From: Pseudonocardia sp. 73-21 | Lineage (GTDB): Bacteria; Actinomycetota; Actinomycetes; Mycobacteriales; Pseudonocardiaceae | DNA length: 64,000 nucleotides | Direction of reading: 5' to 3' | Assembly (NCBI RefSeq): GCF_001899645.1 | Contig: NZ_MKVV01000020.1 | Span: 1-64,000 of the forward strand | Part shown: positions 43,008-51,377 of the stretch, in pieces | Position numbering within the stretch: the first letter of the stretch is position 1 | Layout of the letters: each line of letters starts with the position of its first letter | Notes under the pieces: model-generated | Databases searched by the model: none | Told to the model about the DNA's origin: nothing | The model's input: only the letters and a program-made list of their open reading frames with translations | Made by a program: the position numbers and the translations under genes

Positions 43008-43038
43008 AGAGCGTAGACGCCCGCGTAGCGTCGCTCCC

Positions 43039-43674
43039 ATGACGAAGCTCGACCATCGCGTCCAGGGCGTCGACCACACGGCCTTCCCGACCTTCGACCC
43101 GGCCGGCACGGTCCGCTTCTACCGCGACGTCCTCGGCTTCCCCGTGGTGCACTCGATCTGCGCCGCCGGGTGGGGCCCGGAGGACCACCCCGACTTCATC
43201 CACTTCTTCTTCGACATCGGCAATGACGACCGCATCGCGTTCTTCTACTACTTCGGTCTCGAACCCGTGCACGGCCACCGACGCGGCGACGTCTACGCCG
43301 GGTTCGGCCCGGAGGTCCCGGAGTTCTTCGTCCGGTCGCGGCACCTCGCGATCCACGTGGAGAACGAGGTCGACCTGCTGGAGTACCGCAGGCGTCTGGA
43401 CGTCAGCGACTGGCCCGTCGAGATGCAGATCAAGCACGAGACCATCGAGTCGATCTACACGCACGACCCCAACGGCTACATGGTCGAGTTCACGCGCGCG
43501 ATGCGGCCGATCACGCCGCAGGAGGATCTCGACGCGAACCTCACCGTCGACGCCCTGCTGGATGTCGTCGACGAGGGCGAGCCGACCTTCGGGAAGCTGT
43601 TGGCGCGCAAGGCCGAGCTGATCGTCGAGCGGGCGGCGGAGTGGGAGCCGGCCCAGGCGGAGTCGAGGCGATGA
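43039..43674 (+). CDS. VOC-family protein (ring-cleavage or lyase type)
   Basis: 211 aa with two short VOC halves: VQGVDHTAFPTFD with RFYRDVLGFPVVHS (residues 9-45), and SRHLAIHVENEVDLLEYR with NGYMVEFTRAM (about 100-160). Potential metal ligands are His13, His103/107 and the Glu in YMVEF. The 40-residue acidic tail is unusual for small VOC proteins. It has no Shine-Dalgarno sequence, in line with a leaderless transcript. Overlaps the next gene (ATGA). Confidence 0.75.
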   Translation: MTKLDHRVQGVDHTAFPTFDPAGTVRFYRDVLGFPVVHSICAAGWGPEDHPDFIHFFFDIGNDDRIAFFYYFGLEPVHGHRRGDVYAGFGPEVPEFFVRSRHLAIHVENEVDLLEYRRRLDVSDWPVEMQIKHETIESIYTHDPNGYMVEFTRAMRPITPQEDLDANLTVDALLDVVDEGEPTFGKLLARKAELIVERAAEWEPAQAESRR

Positions 43675-43919
43675 CCACGCTCTACGTCCTCGACGTCCCG
43701 GAGAACACACCGCTCGCGAAGGTCGCCGCCGACGACCCGGACGTCACCGTCGGTCGGATCGGGCCGTACTTCGAGATCGTCGCCGAGGGCCCGATCGTCA
43801 TCGACCGCCGGGCCACCGGCTGTCGGCACGCCGTCTGGTACAGCTCGGTGGCCGGAGTGTCGCGGGGGAGCCGGATCGCCCAGCACGACAAGGACGCGCT
43901 GCGGGTGGAACCGGCATGA
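43671..43919 (+). CDS. Small protein of unknown function
   Basis: 82 aa, start and stop both overlapping neighbours by ATGA, so it is almost certainly translated. Sequence TTLYVLDVPENTPLAKVAAD, GRIGPYFEIVAEGPIVIDRR, GCRHAVWYSS suggests a small alpha/beta protein with one Cys-Arg-His. No family was recognised. Its constant position between a VOC protein and a hydrolase suggests a helper role in the same step. Confidence 0.7.
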   Translation: MTTLYVLDVPENTPLAKVAADDPDVTVGRIGPYFEIVAEGPIVIDRRATGCRHAVWYSSVAGVSRGSRIAQHDKDALRVEPA

Positions 43920-45193
43920 GCGAGCTTGCGAGCGAATCATCGGGACCGAGCACGGCCGAACGCCTGGGCGCGGGCCGCTACCTGGCCGCGGGCGCCCGTC
44001 CCGAGGTCACCCGCACCTCGGTGCACGAGCTCACGACCGCCGACGGTGCCACCGTGCGCGGGGTGCTCGCCACCGTGCCGGGGGCCACCACCGTGGTGTG
44101 TCTGATGCACCCGCGCCAGGACGTCACCCACCACCCGCTGGTTGCGGTGCTGCTGGAAGCGGGGGTTGCGGTCTGGACGCAGCAGAGCCGCTCGGTCAAC
44201 AACGACCTCACCCTGGTGCACGAGCAGACGCTGCTCGACGTGGCCGCCGGGATGGTGTTCCTGCGCGAGCGGGGCTTCGCCTCGATCGTCACGCTCGGCA
44301 ACTCCGGCGGCGGTCCCCTCTACGCGTTCTACCTCGAGCAGGCCGGTCTCGCGCCGGGCGACCGGATCGCGACCACGCCCGGCGGGCGCCCGACAGGCCT
44401 GGCCGAGGCCGAGATGCCCCACGCCGACGGGGCGGTCTTCCTGGCGCCGCACCCCGGGCAGGGGCAGCTCCTGCTCGCTTGCATCGACCCGTCCGTGGCC
44501 GACGAGTCCGACCCCCTGTCGGTGGTTCCCGAGCTCGACCCGTTCGCGCCCGCGAACGGTTTCGCCGAGCCGCCCACCAGCTCGTCGTACAGCGGGGAGT
44601 TCCTCGCCCGCTACCGGGCCGCGCAGCGTGCCCGGGTCGCACGGATCGACGCCGTCGCGCGCGGGCATCTGGCCCGCGCCGCCGAGGCGCGCGCAGCCTA
44701 CAAGCGCACCGGGGCGGCAGCCGACCGGCGGCGCGCCATCGCCCCGCGGATCATCACGGTGTTCCGTACCGACGCCGACCCGCGCACGGTCGACCTCTCG
44801 ATCGACCCCAGCGACCGCCCCTACGGGTCGTTGTTCGGCCGTCGCCCCGATCTCATCGACTACGGGCAGGTCGGCTTCGGCCGGCTCACGACGCCCGAGG
44901 CCTGGCTGTCGACGTGGTCGGGTCTGAGCTCGAACGCCGACTTCGCACGGTGTGCGCCGGGCGTCACTGTGCCGACGTTGTTCGTGGAGGTCACCGGCGA
45001 CCAGGCCGCCTTCCCGGCCGACTCGGCGCGCATGGTCGCGGCCCTCGGCGCGCGTGATCTGACCCATCAGACGGTGCGCGGACTGCACTTCGGCGGTGCG
45101 CTGGCGAAGGGCGAGCCCACGGGGAACGATGTCGCGGGGGAAGTGGTCTCAGCGTGGCTGGACAAGCGGTTCGACCTTTCGCCGCCGATCTGA
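43916..45193 (+). CDS. Alpha/beta hydrolase
   Basis: 425 aa. Central alpha/beta hydrolase features: VVCLMHPRQDVTHHPL near the oxyanion strand, nucleophile GNSGGGPLYAFYLEQ (Ser about 128), an Asp/Glu near VPTLFVEVTGDQA and His in RGLHFGGAL. A large insertion of about 110 residues (Arg/Ala-rich helix RARVARIDAVARGHL) sits as a cap. Overlaps the small gene upstream. Likely hydrolyses the product of the VOC enzyme or an ester/CoA intermediate. Confidence 0.8.
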   Translation: MSELASESSGPSTAERLGAGRYLAAGARPEVTRTSVHELTTADGATVRGVLATVPGATTVVCLMHPRQDVTHHPLVAVLLEAGVAVWTQQSRSVNNDLTLVHEQTLLDVAAGMVFLRERGFASIVTLGNSGGGPLYAFYLEQAGLAPGDRIATTPGGRPTGLAEAEMPHADGAVFLAPHPGQGQLLLACIDPSVADESDPLSVVPELDPFAPANGFAEPPTSSSYSGEFLARYRAAQRARVARIDAVARGHLARAAEARAAYKRTGAAADRRRAIAPRIITVFRTDADPRTVDLSIDPSDRPYGSLFGRRPDLIDYGQVGFGRLTTPEAWLSTWSGLSSNADFARCAPGVTVPTLFVEVTGDQAAFPADSARMVAALGARDLTHQTVRGLHFGGALAKGEPTGNDVAGEVVSAWLDKRFDLSPPI

Positions 45194-45297
45194 GAATCAC
45201 CCGACCGCCGGAACGGGAGCTTCCCCTTCGACGTCGAGTCGACCGGCATCTGGTGATCTTCACCGCTACGGCTGGAGTAGCAGGGCAATGGCGGGGA

Positions 45298-46386
45298 TCA
45301 CAGCCCGGTGATCTCTGCAGCCCGGTTCAGCAGACCGATCGCAGCCGTGTGGAGACGAAGCCCGGTGTCCCGGTCGGCCTTCCCGGCCAGAGCCCTGGCG
45401 TGCGTGCCCTCGATGACGACCGCGAGCTTGAGTCCGGCGAGTGCCGTGTACCAGTCGATGTCGGTCAGGTCGCGATCGCTGTGGGACGCGTAGTGCGTGA
45501 CCAGCTCGTCGCGATCGGGGAGGTCGCCCAGTGCCGCGAGCGGTCCACCCGTAACCGGCTCCCACCCGTCGTCCGGCCAGGTCACCAGCAGCCAGCCGAG
45601 GTCGAGCAGCGGATCGCCGATCGTGCACATCTCCCAGTCGACGATCGCGGCGACGCGGGGTGTGTCGTGGGCGAGCAGGACGTTGTTGAGGTGGTAGTCG
45701 CCGTGCACGATTCCTGGACGCGTGTCGGCGGGCTGGTGCGCGGTCAGCCACGCGGCGAGCTCGTCGACGTGGGGGAGCGTCGGTCCGGGGTAGCCCGGCA
45801 GCCGCTCGTAGGAGGCCAGGTGGTCGAGCCAACGGGGAACCTGCCGGGTGAGGAACCCCTCGGGACGGCCGAGGTCGCCGAGCCCGACAGCGCGGTGGTC
45901 CACCGCGGCGAGCCGGGCGAGCGCGCCCGCGGTGTCCAGCGCGCCGGTGTGCCGGGCCTCGGCGCTGCCGAGGTAGGGCTCGCCCAGTTCGTCGCCGGGG
46001 TTGCTGCCCTCGACGGCGTCCATCAGGTAGAAGACAGCACCGCCCTGGACGTCCTCGTCGTCGCATCCGGCGACGAGACGGGGATGCGGGACGTCGGTGC
46101 CGGCGAGTGCGGCCAGCACTCGCATCTCGCGCCGCAGCGCGGCGTTGCTGCCGGGCCGGGGGTGTTCGGGTGGCCGGCGAAGCACGAGGTTCCGGTCACC
46201 CCAGGACATCCACAGCACGACGTTCTGGGTTCCGCCTCCGATCCGGCGGACGTCCTGGATCGGCGCGTCGGGCAGCCCGGCGGCGATGCCCCAGCGGTGC
46301 ACGGCGTCGAGGTCGACCAGGTCGGCGGCGAGCCATTCCGGCTGGGACCCTTCCGGACGGGACACGGCGCTCGACATGCCCGGCAC
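45298..46386 (-). CDS. Phosphotransferase family protein (APH-like)
   Basis: 362 aa of the aminoglycoside phosphotransferase/ChoK fold as found beside acyl-CoA dehydrogenases. GGGTQNVVLWMSWGDRNLVL (nucleotide loop), LRREMRVL (Glu), catalytic loop IVHGDYHLNNVL and metal motif AAIVDWEMCTIGDPLLDL. The start could also be the ATG nine bases further in (46377). Such proteins (ACAD10/11-type partners) phosphorylate hydroxyacyl groups; the linked acyl-CoA dehydrogenase could be the ACAD11-like one at 54.2 kb. Divergent from the luciferase-like gene. Confidence 0.87.
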   Translation of the reverse strand: MPGMSSAVSRPEGSQPEWLAADLVDLDAVHRWGIAAGLPDAPIQDVRRIGGGTQNVVLWMSWGDRNLVLRRPPEHPRPGSNAALRREMRVLAALAGTDVPHPRLVAGCDDEDVQGGAVFYLMDAVEGSNPGDELGEPYLGSAEARHTGALDTAGALARLAAVDHRAVGLGDLGRPEGFLTRQVPRWLDHLASYERLPGYPGPTLPHVDELAAWLTAHQPADTRPGIVHGDYHLNNVLLAHDTPRVAAIVDWEMCTIGDPLLDLGWLLVTWPDDGWEPVTGGPLAALGDLPDRDELVTHYASHSDRDLTDIDWYTALAGLKLAVVIEGTHARALAGKADRDTGLRLHTAAIGLLNRAAEITGL

Positions 46387-46514
46387 GGTAACGCGGGCCG
46401 GCGTAACGGCAGGTCGTCGGGAACGGCACAGAGGCCTCGGGGTTTGTAGCCCTCGACAACGGGCGCACCCGGCGGAGGATGACAGGCGCCACGCCCGCGT
46501 CCACAGTGCCGGGT

Positions 46515-47555
46515 ATGAGCAGCCAGAGCGAGACGACCACGGCAGGCCCGACCTTCGGTCTCTGGTACGACTTCCGCAACCCCGACCCGGCGCGTCCGTT
46601 CAGCGCGTTCTACCGCGAGGTGCTCGACCAGATCTCCTGGGCCGAGCAGCGTGGCATCGGCTCGGCGTGGTTGACCGAGCACCACTTCTGCGACGACGGG
46701 TACAGCCCGTCGCCGTTCGTGCTGGCGGCGGCGATCGCGCAGCGTACGAGCCGGCTGCGGATCGGCACGAACCTGATCGTCTCGCCGCTGCACAACCCGG
46801 TCCGGCTCGCCGAGGACGCCGCCACGCTCTCGCTGCTCTCGGACGGCCGCTTCGACCTCGGGGTCGGCCAGGGGTACTGGGCGCGGGAGTTCGAGGCGTT
46901 CGGCCGCAAGGTGACGCACCGGCCGAGCCTGCTGGAGGAGGGTGTGGAGATCATCCGCCGGGCCTGGTCGGGTTCCGCGGAGGGCTTCTCCGGCACGCGG
47001 TACACCCTGCCGCCCCTCGCCGTGACGCCCGTTCCGGAGCAGGCGCCGGCGTTGCTGGTCGGCGCGATGGCCGAACCGGCGATCGACCGGGCGGCGCGCA
47101 TCGCCGACGGGTTCCTCAGCACCCAGAACGCCCACCACGAGAGCTACCTCGACGCGGTGGAGCGCCACGGCGGGTCGCGGGCCGACGCGCGCATCTACGC
47201 CGGGCAGTGGGCCATCGTCGCCGACGACCCCGAGCGGGTCTGGGCGAGCATCGGGAAGCACGCGCTCTACCAGCTCAACGAGTACATCTCGTGGGGCGCG
47301 TTCGGTCCGCCGGACCAGGTGCCGCAGTTCACCGACCCGGCGCAGATCCTGGAGGCCGGCGCCTACCAGCTGATGGACGCCGAGGCCGCCGTCACCGAGC
47401 TGACCTCGATGCTGCGGGAGCGGCCCCAGATCAAGGACGTGCACTTCTGGGCCCAGCTGCCGGGGGAGCCGGTGGACAGCGGCTCGGAGCGCATCGCCTA
47501 CCTCGCCGACAAGGTCGTGCCCGCCGTGCGGGAACGGCTGCAGCAGGCCCGGTGA
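46515..47555 (+). CDS. LLM-class (luciferase-like) flavin oxidoreductase
   Basis: 346 aa from ATG 46515. TIM-barrel LLM fold: FGLWYDFRNPDP, RGIGSAWLTEHHFCDDG, TSRLRIGTNLIVSPLHNPVRLAEDAATLSLLSDG (broken here by wording only) and DLGVGQGYWAREFEAFG. The EHHF motif is typical of bacterial-luciferase-like monooxygenases. It uses reduced FMN or F420; which one cannot be told. First gene of a four-gene plus-strand operon with acyl-CoA synthetase, hydrolase and SDR. Confidence 0.87.
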   Translation: MSSQSETTTAGPTFGLWYDFRNPDPARPFSAFYREVLDQISWAEQRGIGSAWLTEHHFCDDGYSPSPFVLAAAIAQRTSRLRIGTNLIVSPLHNPVRLAEDAATLSLLSDGRFDLGVGQGYWAREFEAFGRKVTHRPSLLEEGVEIIRRAWSGSAEGFSGTRYTLPPLAVTPVPEQAPALLVGAMAEPAIDRAARIADGFLSTQNAHHESYLDAVERHGGSRADARIYAGQWAIVADDPERVWASIGKHALYQLNEYISWGAFGPPDQVPQFTDPAQILEAGAYQLMDAEAAVTELTSMLRERPQIKDVHFWAQLPGEPVDSGSERIAYLADKVVPAVRERLQQAR

Positions 47556-47565
47556 GCGGGACACG

Positions 47566-49116
47566 GTGACCGAGCTGCTCGTCACCGAGTTCGTCGAACG
47601 CGCTCGGCGCCACCACCCGCGCCGCGCCGTAGCCTCGTACGAGCACGGCTCGGAGGTGCTGCGCTACGACTACGGCGCGCACGCCGAGCGCGTCGCCCGG
47701 CTGGCCGGGGCGCTGCGCCGGCTCGGGGTGCGCCCCGGTGACCGCGTGGCGACCCTGTGCTGGAACCACCACCGGCACCTGGAACTCTACTCGGCCGTCC
47801 CGCTGGCCGGCGCCGTGCTGCACACCCTCAACCTGCGCCTCTCCGCCGAGGAGATCGCCTACATCGTCGGGCACGCCAACGATCGGTTGATCATCGCCGA
47901 CGCCGACCTGATGCACCTCCTCGACGGGGTGCGCCCGGAGCTGGGGGTGCTCGACTCCGGGGCGACGTTCGAGGCCCTGGTCGCCGAAGGGCCCGAGTGG
48001 GCCGGGCCGCCGCCGCGCGCGGAGAGTGACCTCGCGGTGCTGTGCTACACCTCGGGTACGACGGGCCGGCCCAAGGGCGTCGGGTACTCCCACCGCGGCC
48101 TCTACCTGCACACCTTCGCCGCCTGCCTGGCGGACGGCCACGCGATCTCCGCGCGCGACACCGTGCTGCACGTCGTCCCGATGTTCCACGCCAACGGCTG
48201 GGGCATCCCGTTCGCCGCGACGATGACGGGCGCAGCGCAGGTGCTTCCCGGCCCGCACCCGACGGTCGCGGAGATCGCGCACATCATCGAGCGCGAGCGC
48301 GTGACCTACGTCGGGATGGTGCCGACGGTCGCGGTCGACCTGCTCGCACACCTGCGCCGCCACGGGGGTGACACCTCCAGCCTGCGCGCTCTGGTGCTCG
48401 GTGGCTCGACCCCCTCGATCGATCTGATCCGGGCCTGGGAGGAGCTCGGGGTGCCGGTCTTCCAGGGCTGGGGGATGACCGAGATCTCGCCGATGGCGAC
48501 GTTCACCCGCGACCCCGACCCGCCCGACGACCCCGACGAGCGGTTCCGCCGCACCCAGACCCAGGGCACGCTCCTGCCGGGACTGCGCTGGCGGATCGTC
48601 GACGACGAGGGCCGCGAGCTGCCCTGGGACGGCGAGAGTGCGGGCGAGCTGCATGTGCGCGGTCCGTGGGTGGCCGGCTCCTACTACCTCGGCGAGGCGC
48701 CGGACCGGTTCGTCGACGGCTGGCTGCGCACCGGCGACGTCGCCACGATCGGCACCGACGGCCGGCTGCGGATCGTCGACCGCACGAAGGACCTGATCAA
48801 GAGCGGCGGGGAGTGGCTCAGCTCCGTGGCGATCGAGCAGGCGCTGCTGGCCGACCCGGACGTCGCCGACGCCGCGGTGATCGCGGTGGCGCACGAGCGC
48901 TGGCAGGAACGGCCGTTCGCGGTCGCGGTGCTCCGCGACGGCGCCGCGGCGACCGGCGAGGAACTGCGGGAGCGGCTGGCGGAGCGGGTTCCGCGCTGGT
49001 GGCTGCCCGAGGAGATCGTGCTGGCGGAGTCCCTGCCGCGCACGAGCGTTGGAAAGACGGACAAACGGCGGCTGCGCGCGCAGTTCGCCGGCGTGACCCC
49101 GACCGGGAAGGAGTGA
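47566..49116 (+). CDS. Acyl-CoA synthetase (AMP-forming)
   Basis: 516 aa, GTG 47566 ten bases after the previous stop. ANL family: P-loop CYTSGTTGRPKGVGYSHRG (about 158-176), FQGWGMTEISPMA (A5), WLRTGDVATIG (A7), RTKDLIKSGGEWLSS (A8) and SVGKTDKRRLR (A10 Lys). NLRLSAEEIAYIVGHAND is typical of medium/long-chain fatty acyl-CoA synthetases of the FadD3/AlkK type. Activates a carboxylic acid for beta-oxidation-like degradation. Confidence 0.92.
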   Translation: MTELLVTEFVERARRHHPRRAVASYEHGSEVLRYDYGAHAERVARLAGALRRLGVRPGDRVATLCWNHHRHLELYSAVPLAGAVLHTLNLRLSAEEIAYIVGHANDRLIIADADLMHLLDGVRPELGVLDSGATFEALVAEGPEWAGPPPRAESDLAVLCYTSGTTGRPKGVGYSHRGLYLHTFAACLADGHAISARDTVLHVVPMFHANGWGIPFAATMTGAAQVLPGPHPTVAEIAHIIERERVTYVGMVPTVAVDLLAHLRRHGGDTSSLRALVLGGSTPSIDLIRAWEELGVPVFQGWGMTEISPMATFTRDPDPPDDPDERFRRTQTQGTLLPGLRWRIVDDEGRELPWDGESAGELHVRGPWVAGSYYLGEAPDRFVDGWLRTGDVATIGTDGRLRIVDRTKDLIKSGGEWLSSVAIEQALLADPDVADAAVIAVAHERWQERPFAVAVLRDGAAATGEELRERLAERVPRWWLPEEIVLAESLPRTSVGKTDKRRLRAQFAGVTPTGKE

Positions 49117-49121
49117 GGGCC

Positions 49122-49931
49122 ATGGCGTTCCTCGACGTGGAGGACGGCAAGCGGGTCTACTACGAGCACCACGAAGGGCCCGGGAGGCCTGTCGTGCTGG
49201 TGCACGGGTGGGGGGCGAACGCCCACTGCTGGGACACGACGCTGCCCGCGCTCCTCGGGGCCGGCCACGCCGTCGTCCTGATCGAGCACCGTGCCTGCGG
49301 CCGCTCGGACAAGGACTTCACCGACACCTCGATCGCCGCCATCGCCTCCGACGTCGTGGCGGTCGTCGACCACCTGGGGCTTCGGTCGCCGGTGCTCAAC
49401 GGCTGGTCGCTGGGTGGGGCCGTGGTGACCGAGGCCGCGAGCCGGCTCGGCGAGCGCCTGGGCGGGCTCGTTCTGACCGGGGGGGCCACCCCGCGCTACA
49501 CGCAGGCCGAGGGCTGGCCCTACGGCGGCACTCCCGCCGACGTCGAAGGGGTGCTCGCAGGGCTGGTCGCCGACCGGGCCGCCACGTTCCGCGCGGTAGC
49601 GGGTGCGGTCTGCGTCAAGCCGGTGAGCGCCGACATCGTGGAGTCGATCTGGCTCGCGTTCATGGAGACCGGTCCCAAGGCCGATGCCACGCTGCGCGAC
49701 CTCGCGCACATCGACCAGCGCGCCATCCTGCCTGCGATCACCGCTCCGGTGCTGCTGCTGTGCGGTCGCGAGGACGGTTTCGTCTCGTTCGACGGGGTGT
49801 CCGCCTCGCGGCAGCTCTTCCCGGACGCGCGCCTCGTCGAGTTCGGCGGCTGCGGGCACGCCCCGTTCTTCGAGGACGGCGAGACCTACCGGTCGGAGCT
49901 GCTGTCGTTCCTCGCCGGACTGCCGGCCTGA
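49122..49931 (+). CDS. Alpha/beta hydrolase
   Basis: 269 aa; AAGGAGTGAGG ribosome site overlapping the previous stop. VVLVHGWGANAHCWD (oxyanion), nucleophile NGWSLGGAV (Ser about 93), Asp in CGREDGFV and His in GGCGHAPFFED complete the triad. The class resembles non-haem haloperoxidase/esterase-type hydrolases. Role in the operon: ester, lactone or thioester hydrolysis. Confidence 0.88.
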   Translation: MAFLDVEDGKRVYYEHHEGPGRPVVLVHGWGANAHCWDTTLPALLGAGHAVVLIEHRACGRSDKDFTDTSIAAIASDVVAVVDHLGLRSPVLNGWSLGGAVVTEAASRLGERLGGLVLTGGATPRYTQAEGWPYGGTPADVEGVLAGLVADRAATFRAVAGAVCVKPVSADIVESIWLAFMETGPKADATLRDLAHIDQRAILPAITAPVLLLCGREDGFVSFDGVSASRQLFPDARLVEFGGCGHAPFFEDGETYRSELLSFLAGLPA

Positions 49932-49935
49932 GCCG

Positions 49936-50688
49936 GTGGGCCGGACCTGGGTGGTGACCGGCGGTTCCCGCGGCATCGGGCGCGCGGTCGTCGACCGTGC
50001 GCTCGCCGAGGGCGAGACGGTCCACGTCCTGGCCCGGTCGGTCGACCGGGAGAGCTGGGCACCCGCGGTGCGTGACCGGGTCCTCCCGGTACCGGTCGAC
50101 GTCGCCGACCCGGAATCCGTCGGTACGGCGTTCGCCGCGATCGAGCGGGCCACGGGGGCGGTGGACGTGCTCGTCAACGCGGCGGGCGTGCACCGCGGGG
50201 GCCGGGTCGAGCAGCTCGGCGACGCCGCGTGGGCGGAGGTGCTGGCGACCAACCTGACGGGCGCCTTCACCACCGTCCGGGCGGTGCTCCCGCTGCTCGC
50301 CGACGGCGCGGCGATCGTCAACATCGGGGCGGTCGTCGGGCTGCGCGGCTACCCCGGCGACGTGGCCTACGGCTCGGCGAAGGCGGGCTTGTCCGGGCTG
50401 ACCCAGACGCTGGCGACGGAGCTCGCGCCCCGCGGCGTGCGGGTCAACCTCGTGGTCCCGGGCTTCGTCGACACGACGATGACGGCCGGCCTGACGGAGG
50501 CGTCGCGGGCCGCGATCGTCGACGGGATCCCGATGGGCCGGCCCGGCCGGGCCGGCGAGATCGCCGACGTGGTGTGGGCGGTGGCGGGCGCGTCGTACAT
50601 GACGGGCTCGACCGTCGCCGTCGACGGCGGGCTGATGGCCTCCTTCGGGGCGCCGGCCCGGCGTGCTCGCGGTACGGCTACGCGCTGA
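49936..50688 (+). CDS. SDR family oxidoreductase
   Basis: 250 aa from a GTG at 49936, four bases after the previous stop. TGGSRGIGRAVVD cofactor motif, LVNAAGVH, VNIGAVVG (with the catalytic Ser replaced by Gly or Ala), YGSAKAGLSG (YxxxK) and MTGSTVAVDGGLM. The missing Ser in the usual SS position is notable; some FabG-like SDRs tolerate it. FabG-type beta-ketoacyl or alcohol dehydrogenase. Its last 11 bases overlap the convergent TetR gene. Confidence 0.88.
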   Translation: MGRTWVVTGGSRGIGRAVVDRALAEGETVHVLARSVDRESWAPAVRDRVLPVPVDVADPESVGTAFAAIERATGAVDVLVNAAGVHRGGRVEQLGDAAWAEVLATNLTGAFTTVRAVLPLLADGAAIVNIGAVVGLRGYPGDVAYGSAKAGLSGLTQTLATELAPRGVRVNLVVPGFVDTTMTAGLTEASRAAIVDGIPMGRPGRAGEIADVVWAVAGASYMTGSTVAVDGGLMASFGAPARRARGTATR

Positions 50689-51283
50689 GCTGGCGCACGA
50701 CCAGCTCGGCGTAGCTGTCGGCGATCCGGCCGATCTCCAGCCGTCCCTCAGGTCGGTACCACTCGTTCGGCCCGTTGATCATGTCGAGGATCGCCAGTGT
50801 GGCGAGGCGCGGGTCGGCGCAGACGAACTCGCCGGCGCTGACGCCCTCGGCCAGGTGCCGGGCGATGCGGTGCTGGTAACCGCGCCGGTAGCCCTGCACC
50901 GTGTCGACGTGCTCGGGCGACAGCGCCCGCAGCTCGCGGCCGGCCACCCGCCAGGCGTCGTGGTTGGCCCCGATGTGCAACACGTGGGCGTGTACGAGGC
51001 GGGCGAGGCGTTCCCGGTGGGTGCCCGGCCCGTCGAGGATCGGGAGCTGCTCGACGACCATGTCGCGGTCCACGACATAGATCGTCTCGAGCAGCAGCTC
51101 CTCCTTGTTGCGGAAGTGGTGGTAGAGCGAGGCGGCCTGGATGCCGGCCGCCTCGGCGATCGCGCGCATGCCGACACCGTGGTAGCCGCGCTCCCGGAAC
51201 AACCTCCCGGCCAGCGCGACGAGCTCCGCGCGGCGGGCGTTGCCCCGCCGGGGCGGGTCCTCCTCGCGCTGCAGGGCGGTCAT
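50678..51283 (-). CDS. TetR-family regulator
   Basis: 201 aa with helix-turn-helix at about 20-65 (AGRLFRERGYHGVGMRAIAE, GIQAASLYHHFRNKEELL). The C-terminal domain is of the KstR2/FadR-like TetR_C type. It lies 94 bases downstream of the LLM gene on the same strand, so the two probably form one transcript. The palindrome before that LLM gene at 52507-52522 is the likely autoregulatory operator. Confidence 0.9.
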   Translation of the reverse strand: MTALQREEDPPRRGNARRAELVALAGRLFRERGYHGVGMRAIAEAAGIQAASLYHHFRNKEELLLETIYVVDRDMVVEQLPILDGPGTHRERLARLVHAHVLHIGANHDAWRVAGRELRALSPEHVDTVQGYRRGYQHRIARHLAEGVSAGEFVCADPRLATLAILDMINGPNEWYRPEGRLEIGRIADSYAELVVRQLSA

Positions 51284-51377
51284 GGCGGGGTCCTTCTCGT
51301 CTCGGATGCGTGGACCGCCAGGTTCCCACCCGCCGGGGCGCGATCAGCGGTGACCCGCCGACCGCGCCCCGGACCCA

